A stretch of 7,067 nucleotides of DNA from Clostridia bacterium (GCA_017615515.1 JAFZZX010000191.1:1-7067); one strand, 5' to 3'. Shown: positions 1-6,616, numbered from the stretch's first letter. The notes: generated by a model not told the origin, from the letters alone. Numbers and translations: made by a program.

Positions 1-663
1 GAGATCTATATTTGCTTTGCGGTGGGGACCTGGCACGGCATTCGCGGCGGCATTGCGAAGACCGATCGCGACTTCCGCAAACTCGAATTGATGTCGATGA
101 GCGCGCCCGATAACCGCAACATGGTGCTCTTCCCCGAGAAGATCAACGGGAAGTTCGCCCGTTTGGAGCGTCCCTTCCCCGTCTATTCGAGAGGATACGA
201 CATCTTCGACGCCTGGTATTCGGACTCTCCCGACCTAAAGTATTGGGGCAACACGCAACTCGTGCTTCCTCGTGAAAAAGTCCCCTTCGCAAACGCGAAG
301 GTCGGACCCGCCGCCCCGCCGATCAAGACGAAGAAGGGCTGGCTGACCACCTTCCACGCCGTCTCCGCCGTCCCGCCGAAAAAGAACGGTTGGGAAGACA
401 GCTGGGGCAAGGAATACTACGCGGGCATCATGCTCCTCGACCTCGAAGACCCGACTAAGGTGATCGGCATCGGCAAAGAGCCGCTGCTCGTGCCCGAGAC
501 CGACTACGAGTGCAAGGGCGGATTCCGCAACGACGTGATCTTCCCCGGCGGCATGATCCTCGAAGACGACGGCGAAGTCAAGATCTACTACGGCGCGGCG
601 GACACGGTGGAGTGCCTCGCGACGGCGAACGTGGACGACCTTGTCGACTTTTGTTTGAAATAA
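1..663 (+). CDS. GH130 family beta-mannoside phosphorylase, C-terminal part (5' end outside window)
   Basis: This is the C-terminal 220 residues of a glycoside hydrolase family 130 protein, in frame from base 1 with no start codon needed. GH130 enzymes mostly phosphorolyse beta-mannosides, such as mannosyl-glucose or beta-1,4-mannooligosaccharides, giving mannose 1-phosphate. Visible family signatures are NMVLFPEKINGK (residues 40-51 of the fragment), RLERPFP (54-60), KVGPAAPPIKTKKGW (100-114), GGFRNDVIFPGGMI (173-186) and IYYGAADT (195-202). Family members run to about 330-390 residues, so roughly 110-170 N-terminal residues are missing, including the region with the expected catalytic Asp. 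The precise substrate cannot be read from this part. A double stop (TAATAA) ends the gene. It leads the visible operon, and the downstream mannonate genes suggest a uronate-containing mannoside substrate, which is inference. The GTG at 22 lies inside the conserved domain and is not a real start. Confidence 0.93.
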   Translation, partial: EIYICFAVGTWHGIRGGIAKTDRDFRKLELMSMSAPDNRNMVLFPEKINGKFARLERPFPVYSRGYDIFDAWYSDSPDLKYWGNTQLVLPREKVPFANAKVGPAAPPIKTKKGWLTTFHAVSAVPPKKNGWEDSWGKEYYAGIMLLDLEDPTKVIGIGKEPLLVPETDYECKGGFRNDVIFPGGMILEDDGEVKIYYGAADTVECLATANVDDLVDFCLK

Positions 664-667
664 TAAC

Positions 668-682
668 TCGCCCTTTCGGCGA
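668..682 (+). other. Small intercistronic hairpin upstream of the Shine-Dalgarno
   Basis: TCGCC (668-672) and GGCGA (678-682) form a perfect 5-bp stem with a 5-base loop (CTTTC). It lies between the GH130 stop codon and the AAGGAG at 684-689. There is no T-run after it, so it is not a terminator. It may mark an mRNA processing or stabilising site, or may be chance. Confidence 0.3.
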
Positions 683-683
683 A

Positions 684-689
684 AAGGAG
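684..689 (+). promoter_or_regulatory. Strong ribosome binding site for the TIM-barrel gene
   Basis: AAGGAG sits 6 bases before the ATG at 696. It fixes this start against the longer reading frame that opens upstream at 510 inside the GH130 gene. The same motif and spacing recur before 5596. Confidence 0.85.
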
Positions 690-695
690 AAAATT

Positions 696-1553
696 ATGAT
701 CAGATTATGTGCATTTGCGGACGAATCGGACGGCAGCATCGAAGGACAGATCGCCGGGCTGAAAAGAAACGGGATCTCCCTTCTCGAGATCAGGAACGTC
801 AACGGCAAGAACGTGATGGACCTGACCGACGAAGAGGCGAAGGAGATCCGCGCAAAACTCGACGAAGCGGGGATCAAGGTGTGGTCCATCGGTTCGCCGA
901 TCTATAAAAAGGACATCAACCTGCCCGCCGAGGCGCACCTCGCGGACGCGAAGAGAGGCTGCGAGCTCGCGAAGATCCTCGGCGCGGAAAATATCCGTAT
1001 GTTCAGCTTCTACAATGCGGGCGAGTCCAAAGAGGCGCACGATAAGATGCTCGACCTTCTGAAAAAGATCGTCGTGATCGGCAAGGAGAACGGCATCCGT
1101 ATGTGCCACGAGAACGACAAGGGACTCTACGGCGACAACCTCGCCCGCACCAAAGAGGTGCTGGACGCGACGCCGGGGCTTTATTACGTCTACGACCCCG
1201 CGAACTTCCTGCAAGTCGGCGAGAAGGCGGAGGACACCCTGAATACCCTCGCGGATCGCGCGTACTACTTCCATATCAAAGACGTCGTGGCGGAGACGGG
1301 CGAACTCGTGCCCGCGGGCTACGGCGACGGCGATCTCAAAGGGCTCGTCTCCCGCATCAAGGACGACAAGGTGCTGACCGTCGAACCCCACCTCAAGATA
1401 TTTGCGGGCTACGTTCTGAACGACAAGACCGTCCTCAAGACCAAGTTCCACTTCGAGAGCAACGTCGAAGCCTTTGACGCCGCGGTCGCCGCGATCAAGA
1501 AAGTCCTCGCCGAAGTGGGTTACAAAGAAGAAAACGGAGTATTCGTGAAATGA
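696..1553 (+). CDS. Sugar phosphate isomerase/epimerase-like TIM barrel protein (xylose isomerase-like fold)
   Basis: A 285-residue protein of the AP_endonuc_2 / xylose isomerase-like TIM barrel superfamily, about the usual length. Members isomerise or epimerise ketoses, inosose or keto-sugars using a divalent metal. Likely metal and substrate ligands in the expected order are E139 (in MCHEN), D167 (in YDPAN), H193 (in FHIKD) and E230 (in TVEPH). E31 in LLEIRN belongs to the usual early strand. There is no signal peptide, so it acts in the cytoplasm. The start at 696 is set by the AAGGAG at 684-689. Its stop overlaps the start of the oxidoreductase gene by 4 bases (ATGA), which implies translational coupling and a shared pathway. 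The exact substrate is unknown; a keto-sugar made by the adjacent oxidoreductase is a reasonable inference. The family call is firm, the reaction is not. Confidence 0.9.
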   Translation: MIRLCAFADESDGSIEGQIAGLKRNGISLLEIRNVNGKNVMDLTDEEAKEIRAKLDEAGIKVWSIGSPIYKKDINLPAEAHLADAKRGCELAKILGAENIRMFSFYNAGESKEAHDKMLDLLKKIVVIGKENGIRMCHENDKGLYGDNLARTKEVLDATPGLYYVYDPANFLQVGEKAEDTLNTLADRAYYFHIKDVVAETGELVPAGYGDGDLKGLVSRIKDDKVLTVEPHLKIFAGYVLNDKTVLKTKFHFESNVEAFDAAVAAIKKVLAEVGYKEENGVFVK

Positions 1554-2743
1554 AAGAGATCAGATACGGCGTCGTCGGCGTCGGCAACCAAGGGACCTAT
1601 TACGCATTGAAACTCGACGAGGGCGCGGTGGAGAACGCACGCCTCACCGCCGTGTGCGACCTGAACCCCGTCAAGATCGACGCGGTCAAGGCGAAACTCA
1701 AGGGCGAGATCGCCTACTATACCGACTACAAGAAGATGCTGGACGACAAGGCGGTGGACGCCGTCCTCGTCGCGGTGCCCCACTACACCCACCCCGAGAT
1801 CGTGATCGAGTGCCTCGGCAGGAACGTCCACGTCATCACCGACAAACCCGCCGCGGTCTATACCGAGCAGGTCGAGGAAATGAACCGCGCGGCGGAAAAA
1901 AGCAAGGCGCTCTACGGCATGATGTTCAATCAGCGCACGAACTGTCTGTATCGCAAGATGAAGGAGATCATTGCGTCGGGCGGCATCGGCACCCTGCAAC
2001 GCGTGAACTGGATCATCACCGACTGGTTCCGCACCCAAAACTACTACGACAGCGGCTCGTGGCGCGCGACCTGGAAAGGGGAAGGCGGCGGCGTGCTGAT
2101 CAATCAATGTCCGCACCAACTCGACCTCGTGCAATGGGTCGTCGGCGAGATGCCCGTTGCGGTCAACGGATTCTGCAAGTACGGCAAATGGCACGACGTG
2201 GAAGTCGAGGACGAAGTGACCGCCTATTTCGAATACGCAAACGGCGCGTCGGGCGTCTTCATCACGACGACGGGCGAAGCGCCCGGCACAAACCGCTTCG
2301 AAGTCAGCGGAACCAAAGGCAAGCTCCTTTGCGAGAACAAGAAACTCTACTACTACAAGAACGCCGAGGATTCGCAAGACTTCTGCAAGACGTCCAAAGA
2401 GTCCTTCGCCGCGCCCAAGTGCGAGGTGATCGAACCCGAAACCGACGGCGAGAACCTGCAACACGTCGGCATCTTGAAAAACTTTACCGCGGCGATCCTC
2501 GGCAAGGAACCCCTCTTCGTAGAGGGCAAAGAGGGCATCAACGGCGTGGAACTGATGAACGCGATCGAGCTGTCGGGTTGGAACGGCGGCGTGCGGGTCA
2601 ACCTGCCGATCGACGGCAAGAAGTACCGCGAGGAACTGATGAAACGCGTCGCGGTCTCCCGATTCAAAGAGGGCAACGACAATGCCGTGGAAGGCACCCT
2701 AAACTTCGGCACCGGCTTTGTGAAAGTCAAGAGTGGGAAATAA
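1550..2743 (+). CDS. Gfo/Idh/MocA family NAD(P)-dependent sugar oxidoreductase
   Basis: A 397-residue Gfo/Idh/MocA oxidoreductase. The N-terminal Rossmann domain starts at once with YGVVGVGNQG (residues 6-15, GxGxxG type). It continues through AVLVAVPHYTHPEIV (71-85) to ITDKPAA (96-102), where K99 is the family's EKP/DKP catalytic lysine. The C-terminal substrate domain contains GEGGGVLINQCPHQLDLVQW (177-196) with the expected active-site His at H189 and D192. Such enzymes oxidise or reduce sugars, inositols or glycosides. The start overlaps the previous stop (ATGA) and has only a weak upstream GGAG (1536-1539, 10 bases away), so translation probably depends on coupling to the TIM-barrel gene. 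Cytoplasmic; no signal peptide. The substrate is not readable. Oxidation at C3 of a sugar or glycoside followed by action of the neighbour is one hypothesis; an inositol or simple sugar dehydrogenase is the alternative. Confidence 0.92.
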   Translation: MKEIRYGVVGVGNQGTYYALKLDEGAVENARLTAVCDLNPVKIDAVKAKLKGEIAYYTDYKKMLDDKAVDAVLVAVPHYTHPEIVIECLGRNVHVITDKPAAVYTEQVEEMNRAAEKSKALYGMMFNQRTNCLYRKMKEIIASGGIGTLQRVNWIITDWFRTQNYYDSGSWRATWKGEGGGVLINQCPHQLDLVQWVVGEMPVAVNGFCKYGKWHDVEVEDEVTAYFEYANGASGVFITTTGEAPGTNRFEVSGTKGKLLCENKKLYYYKNAEDSQDFCKTSKESFAAPKCEVIEPETDGENLQHVGILKNFTAAILGKEPLFVEGKEGINGVELMNAIELSGWNGGVRVNLPIDGKKYREELMKRVAVSRFKEGNDNAVEGTLNFGTGFVKVKSGK

Positions 2744-2744
2744 T

Positions 2745-3785
2745 ATGAAACTGACCTTTCGTTGGTACGGGGAGAAAGATTCGATCCCCCTTAATTATAT
2801 CAAACAGATCCAAGGTATGACGGGGGTGGTGACCGCCGTGTACGATACGCCCGTCGGCGAAGTGTGGGACCTCGATAAACTGATGAGGCTGAAGAAACTC
2901 GCGAACGAGGCGGGGCTCGAAATGGAAGTCATCGAGTCGGTCCCCGTGCACGAGGACATCAAGCTCGGTCGCCCCACCCGTGACAAGTATATCGAAGCCT
3001 ACAAACAGAATATCCTGAACTGCGGCAAAGCGGGCGTCAAGTGCATTTGCTATAACTTTATGCCCGTCTTCGACTGGTTCCGCACCGATCTCGGCTATCG
3101 CCACGCAGACGGAGCGACCTCGCTTGCCTACGCCGAAGCGGACTTCAAGAAACTCGACAAAAAGAACCTTCGTCTGCCCGGTTGGGACGAGAGCTATACC
3201 GCGGAAGAACTCGGCGATCTGCTCGCCGCGTACGAGGGTATGACGCACGAGACCCTCTTTGAGAACCTCGTTTATTTCCTGAACGCGATCATGCCCGCCT
3301 GCGACGAAGCGGACGTCAATATGGCGATCCACCCCGACGATCCGCCGTGGGACATCTTCGGTCTGCCGCGCATCGTGGGGAGAGAAAGCGACTACGACCG
3401 CCTGTTCGCCGCCGTGCCCAATAAGCACAACGGTATCACCTTCTGCACGGGAAGTCTCGGCGCGGGACGCTTCAACGACCTGCCCAAGATGGCGGCGAAA
3501 TACGCGAGCCGCATCTACTTCGCACACCTCAGACAACTGAAGTTCGTGAACGACACCGACTTCTACGAGAACGGACACCAGACCGCCGAAGGCAACGTGG
3601 ACGTCTATGCGATCGTGAGGGCGCTCGTCGAAAACGGTTTCGACGGCTATCTGCGCCCCGATCACGGCAGAAACATCTGGGGCGAGACCGGGAAGCCCGG
3701 CTACGGGCTCTACGATCGCGCGCTCGGCGCCGCCTACCTCGCGGGCGTCTTCGAGGCGGTCGAAAAGGATCTCGCGAAAAAGTAA
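2745..3785 (+). CDS. uxuA: Mannonate dehydratase (D-mannonate to 2-keto-3-deoxy-D-gluconate)
   Basis: A 346-residue mannonate dehydratase, the dehydration step of the hexuronate pathway (D-mannonate to KDG). It begins with the characteristic MKLTFRWYGEKD and contains VIESVPVHEDIKLG (62-75) and CYNFMPVFDW (102-111). Expected metal-site residues are all present: H196 in IHPDDPP, C234 in TFCTGS, H261 in FAHLRQ, and D306 with H307 in RPDHGRN. Length matches the shorter Gram-positive enzymes rather than the roughly 394-residue E. coli form. The ATG at 2745 lies one base after the previous stop. A GTG at 2733 would add four residues but breaks the conserved N-terminus, so ATG is preferred. The upstream GAGTGGG (2731-2737) is only a weak ribosome binding site, so coupling to the oxidoreductase gene is likely. 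With the SDR oxidoreductase at 5596 it forms the fructuronate-mannonate-KDG segment. No active-site residue appears altered. Confidence 0.97.
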   Translation: MKLTFRWYGEKDSIPLNYIKQIQGMTGVVTAVYDTPVGEVWDLDKLMRLKKLANEAGLEMEVIESVPVHEDIKLGRPTRDKYIEAYKQNILNCGKAGVKCICYNFMPVFDWFRTDLGYRHADGATSLAYAEADFKKLDKKNLRLPGWDESYTAEELGDLLAAYEGMTHETLFENLVYFLNAIMPACDEADVNMAIHPDDPPWDIFGLPRIVGRESDYDRLFAAVPNKHNGITFCTGSLGAGRFNDLPKMAAKYASRIYFAHLRQLKFVNDTDFYENGHQTAEGNVDVYAIVRALVENGFDGYLRPDHGRNIWGETGKPGYGLYDRALGAAYLAGVFEAVEKDLAKK

Positions 3786-3793
3786 GCGATTCG

Positions 3794-3802
3794 TGGTACA
3801 AT
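3794..3802 (+). promoter_or_regulatory. Extended -10 promoter immediately before the 585-residue gene
   Basis: TGGTACAAT is an extended -10 element: TG at 3794-3795, one base, then TACAAT at 3797-3802. No recognisable -35 lies 17 bases upstream (GCGAAA). The -10 ends 7 bases before the ATG at 3810, so transcription would begin at or one base from the start codon. The short gap between the genes has no Shine-Dalgarno, which agrees with a leaderless message. This is a prediction from sequence only. Confidence 0.5.
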
Positions 3803-3809
3803 ACTTTAT

Positions 3810-5567
3810 ATGAAAACGCGTTTCAAAGACGGAAAGATCATCGCCGAGGGCAAGTATTTCGAGACCGCGAACTACGAACTCGGCAACGAAAAGATCGGCG
3901 TGACCGCAGACGGTTGCGGCGGTCTCTCCTCTTATCGCGTGACGGGCGAGGCGGCAAGTCGCCTCGTCTCGATCCTCTCGCTCGACCTCGCCGTGAACGG
4001 TGAGCGGCTTTCCCCCTATCTGCCGAAGATCGTCGAAATGATCGGAAGAATGCAGAAAATCACCGTCAAAACGTCGGCGGGAGAACTCTCGATCACGACC
4101 TTTCTCACCCATGACGTCAACGGCGTTTTCTTCCTGATCGAAGGCAAGCGTCTCGCGATCGACCTCGGTGTGAACTGCCGCGACGCGAAGTGCGAGAGCC
4201 GAGGCGACACCGACTGCGTACGCGGGGCGAACTTCCTTCTCTCCTCTTCCTCTCGCGGCGACTGGGTCAGGGAGAACGACACCTTCTACACGAGCGCGAA
4301 GGACAAGATCAAACTCCTCTTCTCCTTCTCGTCGGATGAAATGGCGCACCGAGAGGCCTTCCTCTCTTTCGACAAAGCGTTTTCCGCGGTAGCGCGCGAG
4401 ATCCGATCTGTCGCGATCCCCTCTTCGGCGCGATCCGAGGCGGCGAAAGCGATGTATCTCTCCGCCTACTTCACCGCGATCCAAAATTACAAGACCTGCG
4501 GGGCTTTCAAAGCCTTTGCGGCGGGCGTCCGATACGTCGACCCCTTACGCACCTACTATCGCGATTCCTACTTCACCGTCTTACCGCTCCTGTCCTCGCG
4601 CCCCGACCTCGTACGAAACGAGATCTTGACCTTGGCGCGCGGCATTGCGGCGGACGGGGCGTGTCCTTCCGCCGTCAAGAGCGATTTTACGGCGTTTTGG
4701 GGCGACCACTTCGACAGTCCCTGCTTCTTCGTCGCCGAGATCAGCGATTACCTGAAAGTAACTGACGACGACGCCTTGCTGGACGAGAAGATCGGCGACC
4801 GCTCCGTGCTAGACCTCGTCAAGAGCGTTCTTGATCGCCTCGAAAAAAGGACGGACGAGACGGGACTCCTCGTGAAAGGGGACTACGACAAACGCGATTG
4901 GGCGGACGAAGTGAACCGCGTCGGCTACGTGACCTACGTCGAGGCGCTCTATTATCGCGCGCTGGTACTCGCCTCTCGGCTGTTCGCGAGCAGGGACGAA
5001 GCCCTTTTCGTGCATTACACGCTCCAAGCAGAACGTGTCAGAAAGGCGATCAACGCCCTGCTCTTCGACGAAAAAAAGGGTTACTACGTAAACTACCGCA
5101 CGACGGACGGCAGAGTGGAAGACAACCTATCTATTGACACGATCTTCACCGTACTCTTCGGCGTAGCGGACGCAGAGCGCGCGCGTCGCGTTTTGGATGC
5201 GGCGGAACGCCTGCTCGAGACGAAGAACAACACCGAGCAAGGGGGCGGCGATTTCGGCGTAATGAGCGTCTATCCTCCCTACAAACTCCCTAGAGCGGCG
5301 TGCCACAAATCCGCCAGAATGTACGACTACCACAACGGCGCGAACTGGTGCTATCTGACCGCGATGTACGCCTACGCAAAGTCCCTCTATCACATGGATT
5401 GGCAGACGCCGCTTCTCTCGACCTATCGCTATATGACCTCGAACGGGCACTATACCCCCATCGAATACTTCTCTCCCTGTTGTCCCGCGGGCTCGCCCCT
5501 CCAAGCTTGGAGCGCGGCGCTTGCCTTCGTGTGGGAAAAGGCGGGGAAAGGCAATTTCTTCGCATAG
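3810..5567 (+). CDS. Putative cytoplasmic glycosidase with (alpha/alpha)6-barrel (six-hairpin-like) C-terminal domain
   Basis: A 585-residue protein without signal peptide or membrane segment. Residues 1-200 look beta-rich, like the N-terminal beta-sandwich of several inverting glycosidases. Residues 210-585 look helical and repeat-like, typical of six-hairpin barrels (glycogen-debranching C-domain, GH15, GH63, GH78-type folds). Barrel-like stretches are YYRDSYFTVLPLL (249-261), FWGDHFDSPCFFVAEISDYL (296-315), KGDYDKRDWADEV (356-368) then GYVTYVEALYYRAL (372-385), DYHNGANWCYLTAMYAYA (506-523) and PIEYFSP (550-556). Candidate acidic catalytic residues are D252, D302, D360, D363, D366, E367 and E552; the sequence alone does not decide. 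I cannot assign a CAZy family. The next in-frame Met is at residue 77, so 3810 is the natural start even though no ribosome binding site precedes it. Lying between uxuA and the mannonate oxidoreductase gene, it probably frees a monosaccharide or uronate from an imported oligosaccharide. Confidence 0.8.
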   Translation: MKTRFKDGKIIAEGKYFETANYELGNEKIGVTADGCGGLSSYRVTGEAASRLVSILSLDLAVNGERLSPYLPKIVEMIGRMQKITVKTSAGELSITTFLTHDVNGVFFLIEGKRLAIDLGVNCRDAKCESRGDTDCVRGANFLLSSSSRGDWVRENDTFYTSAKDKIKLLFSFSSDEMAHREAFLSFDKAFSAVAREIRSVAIPSSARSEAAKAMYLSAYFTAIQNYKTCGAFKAFAAGVRYVDPLRTYYRDSYFTVLPLLSSRPDLVRNEILTLARGIAADGACPSAVKSDFTAFWGDHFDSPCFFVAEISDYLKVTDDDALLDEKIGDRSVLDLVKSVLDRLEKRTDETGLLVKGDYDKRDWADEVNRVGYVTYVEALYYRALVLASRLFASRDEALFVHYTLQAERVRKAINALLFDEKKGYYVNYRTTDGRVEDNLSIDTIFTVLFGVADAERARRVLDAAERLLETKNNTEQGGGDFGVMSVYPPYKLPRAACHKSARMYDYHNGANWCYLTAMYAYAKSLYHMDWQTPLLSTYRYMTSNGHYTPIEYFSPCCPAGSPLQAWSAALAFVWEKAGKGNFFA

Positions 5568-5583
5568 AATGCGATCAATAAAA

Positions 5584-5589
5584 AAGGAG
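5584..5589 (+). promoter_or_regulatory. Strong ribosome binding site for the SDR oxidoreductase gene
   Basis: AAGGAG lies 6 bases before ATG 5596 and decides this start. The longer reading frame that opens at 5521, inside the previous gene, adds residues out of keeping with the SDR N-terminus. Confidence 0.85.
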
Positions 5590-5595
5590 ATACTT

Positions 5596-6426
5596 ATGAA
5601 CCTTCCCTTTCAAATCGACTTATCGAATAAAATCATCGCGGTGACGGGCGCGGGCGGCGTGATCTGCTCCGCCTTTGCGCGTGCGCTCGCTGCGTGCGGC
5701 GCAAGAGTCGCCCTCCTCGACGTCAATTACGACGCGGCGAAGAAGGTTGCGGACGAGATCGGCGACAAGGCGATCGCCGTCAAATGCAACTGCCTCGATA
5801 AAGCCAGCATCACGGACGCAAAAGCCGAGATCGAAAAAGTATTCGGCAAGGTCAATTTCCTAATAAACGGCGCGGGCGGCAACAATCCGCGCGCTTCGAC
5901 GGACAACGAGACGATGACACCCGACCTCACGGGCGTCAAGGACTTCTTCGCTCTCGAAGAGAGCGGACTGCGCTTCGTCTTCGACCTCAACATCACGAGC
6001 GCCTTTTTGGTCACGCAGGTCTTCGCGGCGGATATGGTGAAGACGGGCGGCAATATCATCAATATTTCCAGCATGAATGCCTTTCGTCCGCTGACCAAGA
6101 TCCCCGCCTACTCGGCGGCGAAAGCGGGCGTGTCTAATTTCACCGAATGGCTCGCCGTGCATTTCGCACCCTGCGGCATCCGTTGCAATGCGATCGCCCC
6201 GGGATTCTTCGTGACCAACCAGAACCGCGCCCTGCTCTTCAACGAAGACGGCACGCCGACCGCCAGAACCGGCAAGATCCTTTCCGCTACGCCGATGAAG
6301 AAGTTTGGCGAGATCGACGACCTGATCGGGTGCTTGTTGTGGCTCGCGGACGACAAGGCGAGCGGGTTCGTGACGGGGACGGTGATCCCCGTAGATGGGG
6401 GTTTTTCCGCCTACTCCGGCGTATAA
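5596..6426 (+). CDS. uxuB: SDR-family D-mannonate oxidoreductase (fructuronate reductase)
   Basis: A 276-residue classical short-chain dehydrogenase/reductase. The nucleotide-binding loop is TGAGGVIC (17-24), a variant of TGxxxGxG in which the last Gly is replaced. NGAGG (91-95) replaces the common NNAG. The catalytic residues are S159, Y172 and K176 (YSAAK), with N132 in the NIT motif. An unusually long stretch (about 99-128, with TPDLTGVKDFF) between the NGAGG strand and N132, and the C-terminus VDGGFSAYSGV, are typical of the Gram-positive SDR-type mannonate oxidoreductases (B. subtilis YjmF/UxuB type). These interconvert D-fructuronate and D-mannonate with NAD(P)H and are unrelated to the longer E. 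coli UxuB family. It supplies the substrate of the UxuA encoded two genes upstream. It is the last operon gene: its stop is followed within 50 bases by a terminator-like hairpin. A gluconate-type SDR is the main alternative, but the uxuA linkage supports mannonate. Confidence 0.85.
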   Translation: MNLPFQIDLSNKIIAVTGAGGVICSAFARALAACGARVALLDVNYDAAKKVADEIGDKAIAVKCNCLDKASITDAKAEIEKVFGKVNFLINGAGGNNPRASTDNETMTPDLTGVKDFFALEESGLRFVFDLNITSAFLVTQVFAADMVKTGGNIINISSMNAFRPLTKIPAYSAAKAGVSNFTEWLAVHFAPCGIRCNAIAPGFFVTNQNRALLFNEDGTPTARTGKILSATPMKKFGEIDDLIGCLLWLADDKASGFVTGTVIPVDGGFSAYSGV

Positions 6427-6428
6427 GA

Positions 6429-6552
6429 GAGACAGCGCATAGCGGCGCGCATACTTCGCTACGACTTCATCAAAGGGCAGTTACGTACAACAAGTACGCT
6501 CCTGCCCTTTTCTTCGTGGAGCGCTCGTCTTCACGCCACTCTGCGCTGTCTC
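6429..6552. repeat. Long nested imperfect palindrome (124 bp)
   Basis: The outer arms GAGACAGCGCA (6429-6439) and TGCGCTGTCTC (6542-6552) are a perfect 11-bp inverted repeat. Further in, AAAGGGCAG (6472-6480) pairs with CTGCCCTTT (6502-6510), and CGTAC (6484-6488) with GTACG (6494-6498) around loop AACAA. The middle of the arms pairs only partly. It starts 2 bases after the uxuB stop codon. It could be a terminator embedded in a mobile palindromic repeat (MITE- or REP-like), or a large structured 3' end of the operon mRNA. Confidence 0.75.
6472..6511 (+). terminator. Probable Rho-independent terminator of the operon
   Basis: A perfect 9-bp stem AAAGGGCAG / CTGCCCTTT encloses an inner 5-bp hairpin (CGTAC/GTACG, loop AACAA). 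It is followed by a short T-rich stretch (TTTTCTT from 6508). It sits 46 bases after the last operon stop codon. The A-run on the left arm would give a U-run on the other strand as well, so it could act in both directions. The T-tract is short, so efficiency is uncertain. Confidence 0.6.
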
Positions 6553-6616
6553 GGGATAATAACACGCGCCTACTCGCCTCTTTGCTGAGCGTTTGTCTTC
6601 GCACCACTCTGCGCCG
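6519..6616 (+). repeat. Diverged direct repeat: 6519-6548 and 6587-6616
   Basis: Two 30-base copies match at 25 of 30 positions. They share GAGCG, GTCTTC and CCACTCTGCGC, and all five differences are transitions (C/T or A/G). The first copy is part of the right arm of the 124-bp palindrome. The second copy is preceded by CGCGCCTACTCGC (6565-6577), which resembles CGCGCATACTTCGC (6446-6459) of the left arm. The region 6565-6616 may therefore be an internally deleted second copy of the same element. Confidence 0.6.

Noticed and set aside
510..695. N-terminal extension of the TIM-barrel gene into the GH130 gene
   Set aside because: The added residues are arginine-rich shadow sequence from the GH130 frame; the AAGGAG at 684-689 and the family N-terminus both point to ATG 696.
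705..1451. Minus-strand open frame of 248 codons opposite the TIM-barrel gene
   Set aside because: Composition-driven shadow with no recognisable domain; the + strand gene has conserved metal ligands and a strong ribosome binding site.
1520..2464. Minus-strand open frame of 314 codons opposite the oxidoreductase gene
   Set aside because: Same shadow effect; the product is V/L/H/D-rich without motifs and overlaps a well-supported gene.
2733..2744. GTG start giving four extra residues on UxuA
   Set aside because: The conserved MKLTFRWYGEKD start corresponds to ATG 2745; the GTG has no better ribosome binding site.
2727..4484. Long open frame (585 codons) on the minus strand opposite uxuA and the 585-residue gene
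   Set aside because: It spans two clearly coding + strand genes and their junction, its product is a low-complexity R/V/E/H-rich string without family motifs, and it arises because the + strand genes avoid TTA, CTA and TCA codons.
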